Shown here one piece after another: positions 15,354 through 23,791 of a DNA stretch of 35,794 nucleotides. How positions within the stretch are numbered: the first letter of the stretch is position 1; the number at the start of each line of letters is the position of its first letter. The notes below the pieces were generated by a model that did not search any database, was not told the DNA's origin, and saw only the letters and a program-made list of their open reading frames with translations. The DNA lies in assembly GCA_903894155.1 (NCBI GenBank), contig CAITPF010000339.1:1-35794 (forward strand), written 5' to 3'. The translations under genes and the position numbers were made by a program. The stretch comes from an uncultured beta proteobacterium (GTDB lineage: Bacteria > Pseudomonadota > Gammaproteobacteria > Burkholderiales > Burkholderiaceae_B).

Positions 15354-16343
15354 CTATTCTTCGGCCTTCATCCCCGTCGCCTCGGCCACCTTGAACCAGC
15401 GCTGTACCTCGGCCTTGATGAACGCGTCAAACTGCGCCGGTGTGGAGCCCACGGGCTGCGCGCCCATGTCCGCGAGTCGCTTGGCGACGCCGGGATCCTT
15501 CAGCGCGGCCACCACCTCGCGGTTGATCTTGTCGACGATATCGCGGGGCATGCCCAGCGGCCCGACGATGCCCTGCCACTCTGCCACGTTAAAGCCGGGA
15601 ACCGTGTCTGCCAGCGGAGGGACCTCCGGCAGCAATGGGATCCTGTCCTTGCTGCTGACGGCGATCGGGATCAACTGGCCGCCCTTGATGAAACCGATGG
15701 ACGACGGCACCGTCGCAAACAGCGCGGTAATCTCGCCGGTCACGGCAGCCTGCACCGATGCGCCGCCCGACTTGTACGGCACATGGACCATCTTGATGCC
15801 AGTCTCGGCCTTGAACAGCTCCCCCGCCAGGTGGTTGATCGTTCCATAGCCTGCAGAGCCGTAGTTCAGCGCGTCGGGTTTCGCCCGGGCCAGGGCGATC
15901 AACTCAGCGGCCGTCCTCACGCCAACCTTGGGATTCACCACCAGCGCGGTTGGTACGTCCACGAGTTTGACGATCGGGGTGAAATCCTTGGTCGGATCAA
16001 ATGGCAACGTCCGAAACCGGAAGAGCGCCGGGTTTGCACCGAAGCCGATGGTGGCCATCAACAACGAGTACCCATCCGGTGCTGACTCGCGCACGTTCAT
16101 CTGGCCGACAATTCCGCCGGCGCCAGCGCGGTTTTCCACGATCATCTGTTGTCCGAGCGTCGTGCTGAGCCTGCTGGCCAGGACGCGGGCGACGAGATCG
16201 GTCGCGCCGCCCGGGCCGAACGGAACGACGAGCCGAACGACACGGTTCGGGTAGTCGTTGGCCCAAACGGGTGCGTGAACTGCGCTTGCGCCCAGGGCGG
16301 CAAACGGAAAAGCCACAATCCTTCGGCGGGTCAGATCAGTCAT
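15354..16343 (-). CDS. Bug/TctC-family periplasmic binding protein
   Basis: This 329-residue extracytoplasmic receptor binds a small carboxylate or related solute for a tripartite tricarboxylate-type transporter. The start at 16343 is set by GGAGAC 3 bases upstream; the open frame runs further to 16499 without support. A signal peptide with twin Arg residues (TRRRIVAFPFAALGASA, cleavage near VWA-ND) is followed by family signatures: YPNRVVRLVVPFGPGGATD, IVENRAGAGG, DGYSLLMA, and MVHVPYKSGG. No TctA/TctB membrane genes are adjacent, which is normal for orphan Bug receptors. It lies downstream of the MmgE/PrpD and CoA-transferase genes on the same strand, so its ligand may be their substrate. 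Confidence 0.93.
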   Translation of the reverse strand: MTDLTRRRIVAFPFAALGASAVHAPVWANDYPNRVVRLVVPFGPGGATDLVARVLASRLSTTLGQQMIVENRAGAGGIVGQMNVRESAPDGYSLLMATIGFGANPALFRFRTLPFDPTKDFTPIVKLVDVPTALVVNPKVGVRTAAELIALARAKPDALNYGSAGYGTINHLAGELFKAETGIKMVHVPYKSGGASVQAAVTGEITALFATVPSSIGFIKGGQLIPIAVSSKDRIPLLPEVPPLADTVPGFNVAEWQGIVGPLGMPRDIVDKINREVVAALKDPGVAKRLADMGAQPVGSTPAQFDAFIKAEVQRWFKVAEATGMKAEE

Positions 16344-16508
16344 TTTGTCTCCGGTCATGGTCTTTGCGTGCGGCATATCGCACGAGTCAAGACTCTTGTC
16401 ATGTTGTAGATACAGAATAGCGGCATGCCGCCGTAAGGCAACCCTCACCTGCAAATTGTTGTAACGAAAAGTTCCACACGACCGCCGCAACCAATACAAC
16501 CACCGCGA

Positions 16509-17864
16509 TCATGCCTCGATCGCCTCCGACAAGTGCCGAATGACGGCGATGCCCTTCCCGCTGCCGTCGCCGAAATGCCGCAGGCAGGCAAAGACATCCC
16601 CCGTGCTTGAGCCAGCGGTGCTCTCGACCAGGGCCGTGAACTTGGTGCGCATGTCGTCCCAGGTCATGGGATTGCCGGGATGCCCCTTGGCCACGGGCAC
16701 ATCGATTTCGAGTATTCGACCGTCGTCGAACTCCACCGACATGGCGGCCGACGAGAACGAGTAGGCGTCGCCCACCTCAACCCGCACTTTGGCTGCAGTC
16801 CGGTGCACGGCGGGGTCGTCGACGACCCGGTCGAAATCGGACGCGGAGATTGCGTAGTCATGCAAGGCGAGCGCGACGCAGTATTTGAGATCGAATTTGC
16901 CCACGAGCGGCGTTGCGGGCGGGCCGTTGCAACGGCCAGTCACCTGCTCGGCCAGCGCCCCGACTTTCGCCAGGATCGTGCGAACACGGGGAAGATCCTG
17001 CGGTGATAGCCTGAGGCCCATTGCCGCGTCGATGCAAGGATGGGTCAGGTGGCAGGCCGCGTACGGCTTGAAACTGTTGTTGAGGATTTCCCAGTCAGAG
17101 AAGTCCGCAGGCTGAATCAAGGCACTGCCGTCCTGAATGATGGGCCGGTTCAATTTTCCACCCGGCTCAAAGAGATCGGTCGCGCCGACGAATCCGCCGG
17201 CCGCGAGTTGCGCGGCCAGGATGCCATCCATCGCGGCCTTGCCTGCGTGAAACGGCTTGGACATCGTGCCAAACGATCCCACCAGCCCACTGACCTGGGT
17301 GGCTGCCACGCCCAGCGCATTGCGCGTCGCCGCAAAATCGAGCTTTAACAGCACAGCAGCGGCCCCCGCTGCTGCAATCCGGCCAAAGACGCCAGTCGCA
17401 TGGAACCCGCGCGCAGTCACCGCCTCGCCCAAGCCATACCCCACGCGCGCCGCCGCCTCGAATCCGGTCACGAACGCGGCAAGCATGGCAGACTCCCCGG
17501 CGCCCAGTTCTTCCCCGAGCGCCAGGGTCGCCGCCCAGAGCGGGCCACTGGTGTGCGTGTTGCCCGAGACATAGGTATCGTCGAAATCCAGGCAATGCGC
17601 CAGCGTCCCGTTGCAAAGCGCAGCCACCGGCGCACTCGCCTGCCCGCCCAGCAATAACGTCGAGCGTCCGTCGCCGCCCCAGGATCGCGTCACCGAACGC
17701 ACGATCTGCGCCGCGTTCTCATGACGGGCGCCCGTGCAAACACCGACCCAGTCCGCGAGGCAAAGTTGCGCCATCTCGACGACTTGCGCCGGCATCGCCC
17801 TCGTTGCGCCCTCACAGACAAACCGCGCGATCGAATCGGAGTTCGAAATTTGTTGGTCAGTCAC
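16509..17864 (-). CDS. MmgE/PrpD family protein
   Basis: This 451-residue cytoplasmic protein belongs to the MmgE/PrpD family, which includes 2-methylcitrate dehydratase and cis-aconitate decarboxylase-like enzymes. Family features seen are the N-terminal helical LCLADWVGVCTGA segment, the LAHCLDFDDTY motif with its conserved Asp pair and following Thr/His (GNTHTSG), GFEAAARVG, the GFHATGVFG segment, and HAGKAAMDG. A C-terminal GHPGNPMTWDDMRTKF segment is also typical. It begins 23 bases after the CoA-transferase gene on the same strand, so it probably hydrates or dehydrates a branched acid or its CoA ester. The exact substrate is unknown. Confidence 0.93.
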   Translation of the reverse strand: MTDQQISNSDSIARFVCEGATRAMPAQVVEMAQLCLADWVGVCTGARHENAAQIVRSVTRSWGGDGRSTLLLGGQASAPVAALCNGTLAHCLDFDDTYVSGNTHTSGPLWAATLALGEELGAGESAMLAAFVTGFEAAARVGYGLGEAVTARGFHATGVFGRIAAAGAAAVLLKLDFAATRNALGVAATQVSGLVGSFGTMSKPFHAGKAAMDGILAAQLAAGGFVGATDLFEPGGKLNRPIIQDGSALIQPADFSDWEILNNSFKPYAACHLTHPCIDAAMGLRLSPQDLPRVRTILAKVGALAEQVTGRCNGPPATPLVGKFDLKYCVALALHDYAISASDFDRVVDDPAVHRTAAKVRVEVGDAYSFSSAAMSVEFDDGRILEIDVPVAKGHPGNPMTWDDMRTKFTALVESTAGSSTGDVFACLRHFGDGSGKGIAVIRHLSEAIEA

Positions 17865-17887
17865 GGTAGCGTCTCCGGCGCGAGGCC

Positions 17888-19099
17888 TTAAATGACTTTT
17901 GTCTCGCGAAACCGCGAAATATCGCCTTCGCCATAGCCCAGCTCCTTCAGGATCTCATCGGCATCCTGACCGAGCTGTGGCGCCGGCCGACGCTCATCCT
18001 CCACCAAACCGGCCCGGAACAGCGGATTGACGAGGTAAGGGATGCGGCCTTCGGTCGGATGATCGATGTAATCCACCATCCGGCGCTCCTTGACGTGGTC
18101 AAGCGAGAGCGATTCGAGCGGCGTGACGATCGGGCAAATCGCAATGCCGGTTTCGTTCATGCGATCCATGAGCTCCTGCCATGTATGCGCGGCGCAATAG
18201 TCGGAGATCGCCTTGCGGTAAATCGGGCCATTTTCACCGTGGTCGCTGAGCCTGGCAGTCGGCGACTCGTTGGGATCGTAAAGATCCATGCGATCCACGA
18301 GCTTGCAGAATTCACCCCACGCCTTATGCTCGAGCAGTGAAACCGCAACCGGCTTGCCATCCTTGCTCAGGTGGGTCGAGTAGCGCGGATTGCCGCCGAA
18401 GGTCTCCATGCGCGGTTCGCCGCTGAACCCGGCGGCACGCGCCATCTCCGAGCTGAGCGGAATCAGCGTCATTGGATAAAGTGCCTCGAACATGGAAAGA
18501 TCGATTTCGCAGCCCACGCCGGTCTTGGCGCGCTGCGCAATCGCCGCCTGCACGCCGATGACCGAGAACAGCGCGCCCGCATAGTCGGCCGCCTGGAAGC
18601 CCGGCACTTCGGGTGGATTCTGGACGTCGAGCGCGCAGCCAAGCGAGCCCGTCATGCCCTGGATCACAAGGTCGTGCCCGGCGATATGCGAAAGCGGCCC
18701 GTGCTGGCCGAAGCCGGTAATGGAGCAGTAAATGACGCGGGGGTTGTAGGCGTTGATGGTCGGATAGTCGATGCCCAGGCGCTTGGCGACGGCGGGCCGG
18801 TAGGTTTCGAAGACGACGTCGGCGGTCTCGAGGAGCTTGCGGGAAATCGCGCGGCCCTCGGGCGTGGCCAGATCAAGGGCAATGCTGCGCTTGTTGGCAT
18901 TGACCTGATTGAAGTAGACGCTGTTCTCGCGGTAGGACGGCACGTTATGCCGGCTGGGGTCACCGACGACCGGGGGCTCGACCTTGATGACGTCGGCGCC
19001 GAGTTCCGCAAGCATCTGCGTGGCCCACGGCCCCGGCAGCAACCGGCTGAAGTCGATGATACGGATGCCCTGCAGGGGCAGTGTTTGCTTGGAAGACAT
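17888..19099 (-). CDS. Family III CoA-transferase (CaiB/BaiF)
   Basis: This 403-residue enzyme should move CoA between carboxylic acids. Signatures are the N-terminal GIRIIDFSRLLPGPWATQML, LGADVIKVEPP, ANKRSIALDL, and QAADYAGALFS, whose D172 aligns with the catalytic Asp of formyl-CoA transferase. Length is normal. It is the first gene of a minus-strand group (CoA-transferase, MmgE/PrpD, Bug receptor) and is divergent from a second CaiB gene across a 301-base gap. The acid is not predictable; the group suggests activation of an imported dicarboxylate or branched acid. Confidence 0.93.
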   Translation of the reverse strand: MSSKQTLPLQGIRIIDFSRLLPGPWATQMLAELGADVIKVEPPVVGDPSRHNVPSYRENSVYFNQVNANKRSIALDLATPEGRAISRKLLETADVVFETYRPAVAKRLGIDYPTINAYNPRVIYCSITGFGQHGPLSHIAGHDLVIQGMTGSLGCALDVQNPPEVPGFQAADYAGALFSVIGVQAAIAQRAKTGVGCEIDLSMFEALYPMTLIPLSSEMARAAGFSGEPRMETFGGNPRYSTHLSKDGKPVAVSLLEHKAWGEFCKLVDRMDLYDPNESPTARLSDHGENGPIYRKAISDYCAAHTWQELMDRMNETGIAICPIVTPLESLSLDHVKERRMVDYIDHPTEGRIPYLVNPLFRAGLVEDERRPAPQLGQDADEILKELGYGEGDISRFRETKVI

Positions 19100-19400
19100 G
19101 AAAGCAGCCTGATGTTGGATGTTCGTGGGGCAAGTCTAACCGCGGATTGCTCAAGGGCCACGCCTGGCCGATGCGACCCGGAGGCGCTTCCGGCGCCGGG
19201 GCAATATTGCACGATTTCTACAAGATGGCAACGTTCAGGTCAACAGGGCGTGGCAACATCCTGATCGACCAGACCGCTGATTCGCGGCCCCGGTTTGCAC
19301 CACGTGGACAGGCTGCTAGCATTGCGGGTCATGTGCGGCGATGCCCTATTGCCGCTCACCTTGCAGGCAGCGACAGCGCGAACCGACAGGAGGCTATGCC
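19100..19400. promoter_or_regulatory. Divergent intergenic region between two CaiB genes
   Basis: About 300 bases with no credible gene. GCAATATTGC (19201-19210) is a perfect 10-base palindrome near the middle, and AGGAGG at 19388-19393 is the ribosome site of the plus-strand CaiB gene, 7 bases before its GTG. Promoters for both directions should lie here, but I could not fix their hexamers. Confidence 0.5.
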
Positions 19401-20600
19401 GTGGACGAACGCAAACGACCGCTCGAAGGGTTTCGGGTGCTTGACCTGGCGACGATGGTCGCCGCGCCCTATTGCGCTTCGATCCTCGGGGAGTTCGGCG
19501 CCGAGGTGATCAAGGTCGAGATGCCGGGGCGCGGGGATCCGCTGCGCGCGTTCGGCCTGCGCTCGGGCACCGGATCGAGCTTCAACTGGCTGAGCGAAGC
19601 GCGCAACAAGCGATCGATCACGCTGGATTTGCGCACGCCAAAAGGCGCGGACATCGCCCGTAAACTGGTGGCGCAGTCCGACATCGTCACCGAAAATTTT
19701 CGCCCCGGCACACTCGATCGCTGGGGCCTGGGTTTTGAAGCGCTGCGCGCGCTTAAGCCTGACCTTGTCATGGTCAGCGTCTCGGCCTATGGCCAGGAAG
19801 GCCCCTATAAGGACCGCACCGGATACGCCCGGATCGCGCACGGGTTCGGTGGCCTTTCCTGGCTGACCGGCGACGCCGATCGCAAACCTGCCGTCCCGGG
19901 CGCCTCGGCACTGGCCGATTACATCTCGGGGGTCTACGCGGCGCTGGGCGCGCTGCTGGCGATCATCGGGCGCGATCGGACAGGCGCAGGCCAGCAGGTC
20001 GACGTGGCGCTCTACGAAGGCATTTTCCGGATGATCGACGATCTGGCGCCCGTGTACGCCAAGACCGGCTATGTGCGCCCCAGGCTGGGGCCAGACTCGG
20101 ACAGTGCCGTCCCGCACAGCAACTACGAAACCGGCGACGGCAAATGGGTGGCGCTCGCGTGTTCGAACGACAAAATGTTCGCAAGGCTTTGCGCAGTGAT
20201 GCATCGCCTGGATCTGCTCGAACGCTTTGCGCTGGTCAGCGAGCGCCTGAAGCACCGGCAGGAGGTCAACGGCATTGTCGGCGACTGGGCGGCGCAGCAT
20301 ACCCGGGCTGAATTGATGCGGCGCTGCGACGCCGGTGACGTGCCGCTCGGGCCGATCAACAGCATCGCGGATATCTTTGAGGACGAGCATATCCGTGCGC
20401 GCAAGACCCTGGAAACCCTGAACGTACCCGGCGAAGGGCCTGTCACGGTCCCCGGCGTCGTCCCCCATCTGCGGAGCACCCCGGGGCGCATCGACACGCT
20501 CGGACCCACCCTGGGCCAGCACAATGAGGAGGTCTACCGCGACCTGCTCGGTATGTCCGCGACTGAACTGCAGGACTTGCGCGTCGCGGGCATCATCTGA
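19401..20600 (+). CDS. Family III CoA-transferase (CaiB/BaiF), second copy
   Basis: This protein of about 399 residues has the same fold as the divergent CoA-transferase but is clearly a different paralogue. It shows GFRVLDLATMVAAPYCASIL, FGAEVIKVEMPGRGDP, NKRSITLDLRTPKG, and LADYISGVYAALG with D173 in the catalytic position. The open frame reaches an ATG at 19341, but a strong AGGAGG 7 bases before the GTG at 19401 fixes that start, and the protein then begins right at the family N-terminus. It lies 32 bases before an acyl-CoA dehydrogenase gene, so the pair probably activates an acid to its CoA ester and then oxidises it. Confidence 0.93.
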   Translation: MDERKRPLEGFRVLDLATMVAAPYCASILGEFGAEVIKVEMPGRGDPLRAFGLRSGTGSSFNWLSEARNKRSITLDLRTPKGADIARKLVAQSDIVTENFRPGTLDRWGLGFEALRALKPDLVMVSVSAYGQEGPYKDRTGYARIAHGFGGLSWLTGDADRKPAVPGASALADYISGVYAALGALLAIIGRDRTGAGQQVDVALYEGIFRMIDDLAPVYAKTGYVRPRLGPDSDSAVPHSNYETGDGKWVALACSNDKMFARLCAVMHRLDLLERFALVSERLKHRQEVNGIVGDWAAQHTRAELMRRCDAGDVPLGPINSIADIFEDEHIRARKTLETLNVPGEGPVTVPGVVPHLRSTPGRIDTLGPTLGQHNEEVYRDLLGMSATELQDLRVAGII

Positions 20601-20632
20601 CCCGATACCAGAAACATCGACAGGAACCCGCT

Positions 20633-21775
20633 ATGACCAGCATGAGTGAAGACCAGCAGGCGATCCGCGACAGCGTGCGCGATTTTGTTCGCCGCGAGAT
20701 CGCCCCGAACGCCGCGCAATGGGACCGAGATTGCGCGATACCAACGCAGGCGCTCGCAGCCCTCGGGGAACTCGGCTATTTCGGCGCATGCATCCCGCCC
20801 GACTGGAGCGGCAGCGGGATGGATTTCCTGAGCTACGTGCTGCTGAGCGAGGAGCTCGCCTACGGTGACGCGGGCCTGTGCAACACGATCAACGCGACAA
20901 ACTCATTTGCCAACAACGTGCTGGCGTTCGGCACGCAATCCCAGAAAGAGCGGTTCATGCGCCCCGTCGTGCAAGGGCGGCACGTGGCCTGCTTGCTCCT
21001 GTCCGAACCGCAGGCGGGCTCGGATGCGGCGAACCTGCGCACGCGCGCCGAGCTGCGCGGCGACCGTTATGTGATCAATGGCAGCAAGTGCTTCATTACC
21101 TCGGGCGCGACGGCCGGCGTGTCGCTCGTAATCGCGGTCACGGATCCTGCGGCTGGCAAGCGCGGCATTTCGGCCTTCATCGTGCCGACAGACACGGCCG
21201 GCTATGTGGTGTTGCGCAAGGAAGAAAAGCTAGGCCATCGCAGCAACGACACCTGCCAGATCGCGCTCGAAGACCTTGAGGTCCCGGTCGACCAGATGCT
21301 TGGCCAGCCCGGCGAGGGGCTCAAGATCGCGCTGTCCGGGCTGGAAGCCAAACGGATCGTGGTCGCGGCGCAATCGGTCGGCGTGGCGCAGGCCGCCCTT
21401 GAGGCAGCCACAGGCTACGCGCTCGAGCGTGAGGCATTCGGCAAGAAAATCTTCGATCACCAGGCAGTGGCGTTCTCGCTGGCTGACATGGCCACGGACG
21501 TCGAAGTCGCGCGCCAGATGTGCTTGCACGCCGCGCGCATGAAGCAGGACGGCGTTCGTTGCGCGCGCGAAGCCTCGATCGCCAAGCTGTTTGCGTCGCA
21601 GATGTGCGAGCGCGTCTGCTCGGCGGCCATCAAAGTCCATGGCGGGTACGGATTCCTGAACGCCTACCCCGTCGAAAAATACCTGCGCGACGCGATGGTG
21701 TTTCAGCTCTACGACGGCACCAACGAAATCCAGAAAATGCTGATCTCGCGGGAGCTGCGCAACGCAAACGGCTGA
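20633..21775 (+). CDS. Acyl-CoA dehydrogenase family protein
   Basis: This 380-residue flavoenzyme should introduce a 2,3-double bond into an acyl-CoA. It has the N-terminal helical domain, LLSEPQAGSDA and the KCFITSG flavin-binding segments, EKLGHRSNDTCQI, a REAFGKKIFDHQAV segment, and KVHGGYGFLNAYPVEKYLRDA near the C-terminus. At the usual catalytic glutamate (YEGT) it has LYDGTNEIQK, so D361 replaces Glu. That is unusual for a straight-chain acyl-CoA dehydrogenase and may alter substrate or rate. A CAGGAA ribosome site precedes the ATG. It is coupled to the CaiB gene upstream. Confidence 0.93.
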   Translation: MTSMSEDQQAIRDSVRDFVRREIAPNAAQWDRDCAIPTQALAALGELGYFGACIPPDWSGSGMDFLSYVLLSEELAYGDAGLCNTINATNSFANNVLAFGTQSQKERFMRPVVQGRHVACLLLSEPQAGSDAANLRTRAELRGDRYVINGSKCFITSGATAGVSLVIAVTDPAAGKRGISAFIVPTDTAGYVVLRKEEKLGHRSNDTCQIALEDLEVPVDQMLGQPGEGLKIALSGLEAKRIVVAAQSVGVAQAALEAATGYALEREAFGKKIFDHQAVAFSLADMATDVEVARQMCLHAARMKQDGVRCAREASIAKLFASQMCERVCSAAIKVHGGYGFLNAYPVEKYLRDAMVFQLYDGTNEIQKMLISRELRNANG

Positions 21776-21792
21776 CCAGGTGCGCGGCAAGA

Positions 21793-21810
21793 CCCGTCGT
21801 TCAGGACGGG
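21793..21810. terminator. Hairpin between convergent dehydrogenase and crotonase genes
   Basis: CCCGTC and GACGGG pair around a 6-base loop (GTTCAG), 18 bases after the dehydrogenase stop and 47 bases from the end of the convergent crotonase gene. There is no following T-tract, so termination is only plausible. The stem-loop also resembles the imperfect terminal hairpins of IS200/IS605 elements, but no transposase or TnpB remnant is nearby. Confidence 0.35.
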
Positions 21811-21856
21811 AGGCTTCCAAGGCGAGGCCGGGATGCGCCTCCTGCCGGGGCGGTCT

Positions 21857-22657
21857 CTATTTCGCGGCCTTGCGCGCTGCCTTCTTATCCATGAAGTCCT
21901 TGACGGCGGCGGCATGCTCCCCGGTTTTGTGCGCGATGGCCTGATAGGCGGCAGACAACTCGAGCAGGTTGGCAAGCGACGATTGCTGGCCTTCGCGCAG
22001 CAGTCGTTTGGTCATGCGAACGGCCGGCCCTGAATTGGCGGCGATCTTGCGCGCAAGCGCACGCGCGGTGGGCAACAGATCCTCGGCTGGCACCACGCGC
22101 GAGACGAGCCCCCACTCAAGCGCAGTCCGCGCATCCACGGGCTCGCCGGTAAACGACATTTCGGCCGCGCGCGCCATGCCGATCAGCCGTGGCAGGAACC
22201 ACGCGCCGCCATCGCCCGGCACAATGCCGATCCGCACGAAGCTTTCAGCAAACGAGGCCTGCTCCGACGCCACCCGCATGTCGCACATGCACGCGAGGTC
22301 GCAACCGGCGCCAATCGCAGGGCCCGTGACGGCGGCGATCGTCGGGACTTCAAGCCCGTGGATGGCGAGCGGAAGACGCTGGATCCCGTGACGGTACTCC
22401 TGGCGCAGATCCGCGCTGGAATAGTCAGGTCCGATCTGGCGCTCCATTTCGTCGATCTTGCCGCCCGAGGAAAAAATGCTGCCGCTCGACGTAATGATCA
22501 CCGCGCGCACGACCTGGTCGGTCTCGATGCGCTGGCAGGCATCGAGCAGCGCCTCAACCAGCCCGGTGCCTGTCAGCGCATTGCGCGTCCCGGGGTGGTT
22601 CAGCGTCAGCGTCACGACGCCGAGTTCATCCTGTTCGTAATGCAGAATCGATGTCAT
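21857..22657 (-). CDS. Enoyl-CoA hydratase/isomerase (crotonase) family protein
   Basis: This 266-residue protein is a crotonase-fold enzyme. The start at 22657 has an AGGGGAA ribosome site; an upstream ATG at 22741 lacks one. VTLTLNHPGTRNALTG begins the fold, VTGPAIGAGCDLACMCDMRVA gives the oxyanion-hole Gly, and FVRIGIVPGDGGAWFLPRL follows. At the position of the first catalytic Glu of enoyl-CoA hydratase there is Phe (ESFVRIG), as in PaaG/isomerase-like members, while the later Glu (AAEMSFTGEP) is kept. It is therefore an isomerase or an atypical hydratase. It lies alone on the minus strand, between the dehydrogenase and the second Bug gene. Confidence 0.9.
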   Translation of the reverse strand: MTSILHYEQDELGVVTLTLNHPGTRNALTGTGLVEALLDACQRIETDQVVRAVIITSSGSIFSSGGKIDEMERQIGPDYSSADLRQEYRHGIQRLPLAIHGLEVPTIAAVTGPAIGAGCDLACMCDMRVASEQASFAESFVRIGIVPGDGGAWFLPRLIGMARAAEMSFTGEPVDARTALEWGLVSRVVPAEDLLPTARALARKIAANSGPAVRMTKRLLREGQQSSLANLLELSAAYQAIAHKTGEHAAAVKDFMDKKAARKAAK

Positions 22658-22781
22658 AGGGTTCCCCTGATTTCTTATTGCGGACAATGTGGATACTACC
22701 CAATATTCGTCGGCACAAAAAACCAGCTGCCGAAATGGCATACTCCGCTGAAGGCTGCAGACGATGGCCAGGAACAGAACC

Positions 22782-22787
22782 GAGGAG
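22782..22787 (+). promoter_or_regulatory. Ribosome binding site of the second Bug gene
   Basis: GAGGAG, 8 bases before the ATG at 22796. It decides against the very long upstream extension of this frame, which runs antisense through the crotonase gene. Confidence 0.65.
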
Positions 22788-22795
22788 ACCTTTGC

Positions 22796-23764
22796 ATGAA
22801 ACTCAAGACCCTATTGCTCGCCAGCCTCAGCCTGCTGATCGGCAGCGTCCAGGCGCAGCCCCAGGCCGACGCCTACCCCAGCAAGCCCATTCGCCTGATC
22901 GCCCCCTTCGCGCCGGGCGGCATCACCGATGTCATGGCCCGCGCCGTGGCCATCCGGCTCTCGAGCGAAATCGGCCAACCGGTCATCGTGGAAAATCGCG
23001 CCGGGGCGAGCGGTGCCATCGGCTCACTTGCGGCGGCCCGCGCGGAGCCCGACGGATACACGCTGCTCATGGGCAATATCTCGACACTCGGCATCAATCC
23101 CGCCGTGATGAAGGATCTTGCGTACGACCCCGTCAATAGCTTCACGCCTGTGTCGCTGGTCGCGGTCCAGCCGCTCATCGTCGCGGTGAGCGTGCAGACG
23201 CCAGCCAACAATATGGCCGAGCTGGTTGCGCTCGCGCGCAGCAAGCCGGGCGGCCTTTTTTACGGAACCTCGGGAAGCTCGTACCAGTTGGTGACCGAAG
23301 CGTTCAGCGCCGCGCTCGGCATCAAAATGACGCATGTCCCGTTCAAGGGGAGCTCGCCCGCCATCGAGGCGATGCTGAGCAATCAGATCAACGTCATCTT
23401 CGACCCATTCTCGACGATCTACTCGCAGGTGCAGGCGGGGCGTGTCAAGGGCCTGGCAATGACAACGCTCAAGCGTTCGGCCATGGTCCCCGCGCTCCCC
23501 ACGGTGGCCGAGACGGTGCTCCCGGGGTTTGAGGCAAGTTCCTGGCAAGGGGTCGTCGCACCTGCCGGCACACCCGCACCGATCATCGAAAAGCTCAATC
23601 GCGCAATCGTGAAGATCCTTTCCACCGAAGAGGTGCGGGAACAATTCGCCAAGCAGGGCGTGGAGCCTTCTCCCACGACGCCCCAGGCCTTCGGCGATTA
23701 CATTCGCCAGGAACAGGCGCGCTGGAAACAGGTGGCCCAGCAGGCGGGCATCCAGCCGGAATGA
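22796..23764 (+). CDS. Bug/TctC-family periplasmic binding protein, second copy
   Basis: This 322-residue solute receptor has a standard signal peptide (MKLKTLLLASLSLLIGSVQA) and the Bug signatures YPSKPIRLIAPFAPGGITD, VIVENRAGASG, DGYTLLMGN, and MTHVPFKGSSPAIEAML. It differs widely from the copy at 15354-16343, so the two probably bind different ligands. It sits between the crotonase and SDR genes, both on the other strand. No TctA/B components are near. The start is fixed by GAGGAG. Confidence 0.93.
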   Translation: MKLKTLLLASLSLLIGSVQAQPQADAYPSKPIRLIAPFAPGGITDVMARAVAIRLSSEIGQPVIVENRAGASGAIGSLAAARAEPDGYTLLMGNISTLGINPAVMKDLAYDPVNSFTPVSLVAVQPLIVAVSVQTPANNMAELVALARSKPGGLFYGTSGSSYQLVTEAFSAALGIKMTHVPFKGSSPAIEAMLSNQINVIFDPFSTIYSQVQAGRVKGLAMTTLKRSAMVPALPTVAETVLPGFEASSWQGVVAPAGTPAPIIEKLNRAIVKILSTEEVREQFAKQGVEPSPTTPQAFGDYIRQEQARWKQVAQQAGIQPE

Positions 23765-23776
23765 GCCGCTAGCGGC
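23765..23776. repeat. 12-base palindrome, copy 1
   Basis: GCCGCTAGCGGC is a perfect palindrome lying directly after the Bug stop codon in a 27-base convergent gap. The same 12-mer recurs at 28329-28340. It could form a very short stem and help end transcription. Confidence 0.35.
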
Positions 23777-23791
23777 CGCAATTCGCCGTTT

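Noticed and set aside
15073-15849. Plus-strand ORF across the non-coding region and into the Bug gene
   Set aside because: Most of it is antisense to the Bug receptor, with no recognisable domain.
19356-20522. 388-residue minus-strand ORF opposite the second CaiB gene
   Set aside because: It is antisense to a clearly real CoA-transferase; GC-rich coding often leaves such open shadows.
21793-21810. IS200/IS605 terminal hairpin
   Set aside because: The stem resembles such ends but no transposase, TnpB fragment or matching second end is present; a terminator is simpler.
22358-22795. Long N-terminal extension of the second Bug frame
   Set aside because: It runs antisense through the crotonase gene; the GAGGAG ribosome site and signal peptide place the start at 22796.
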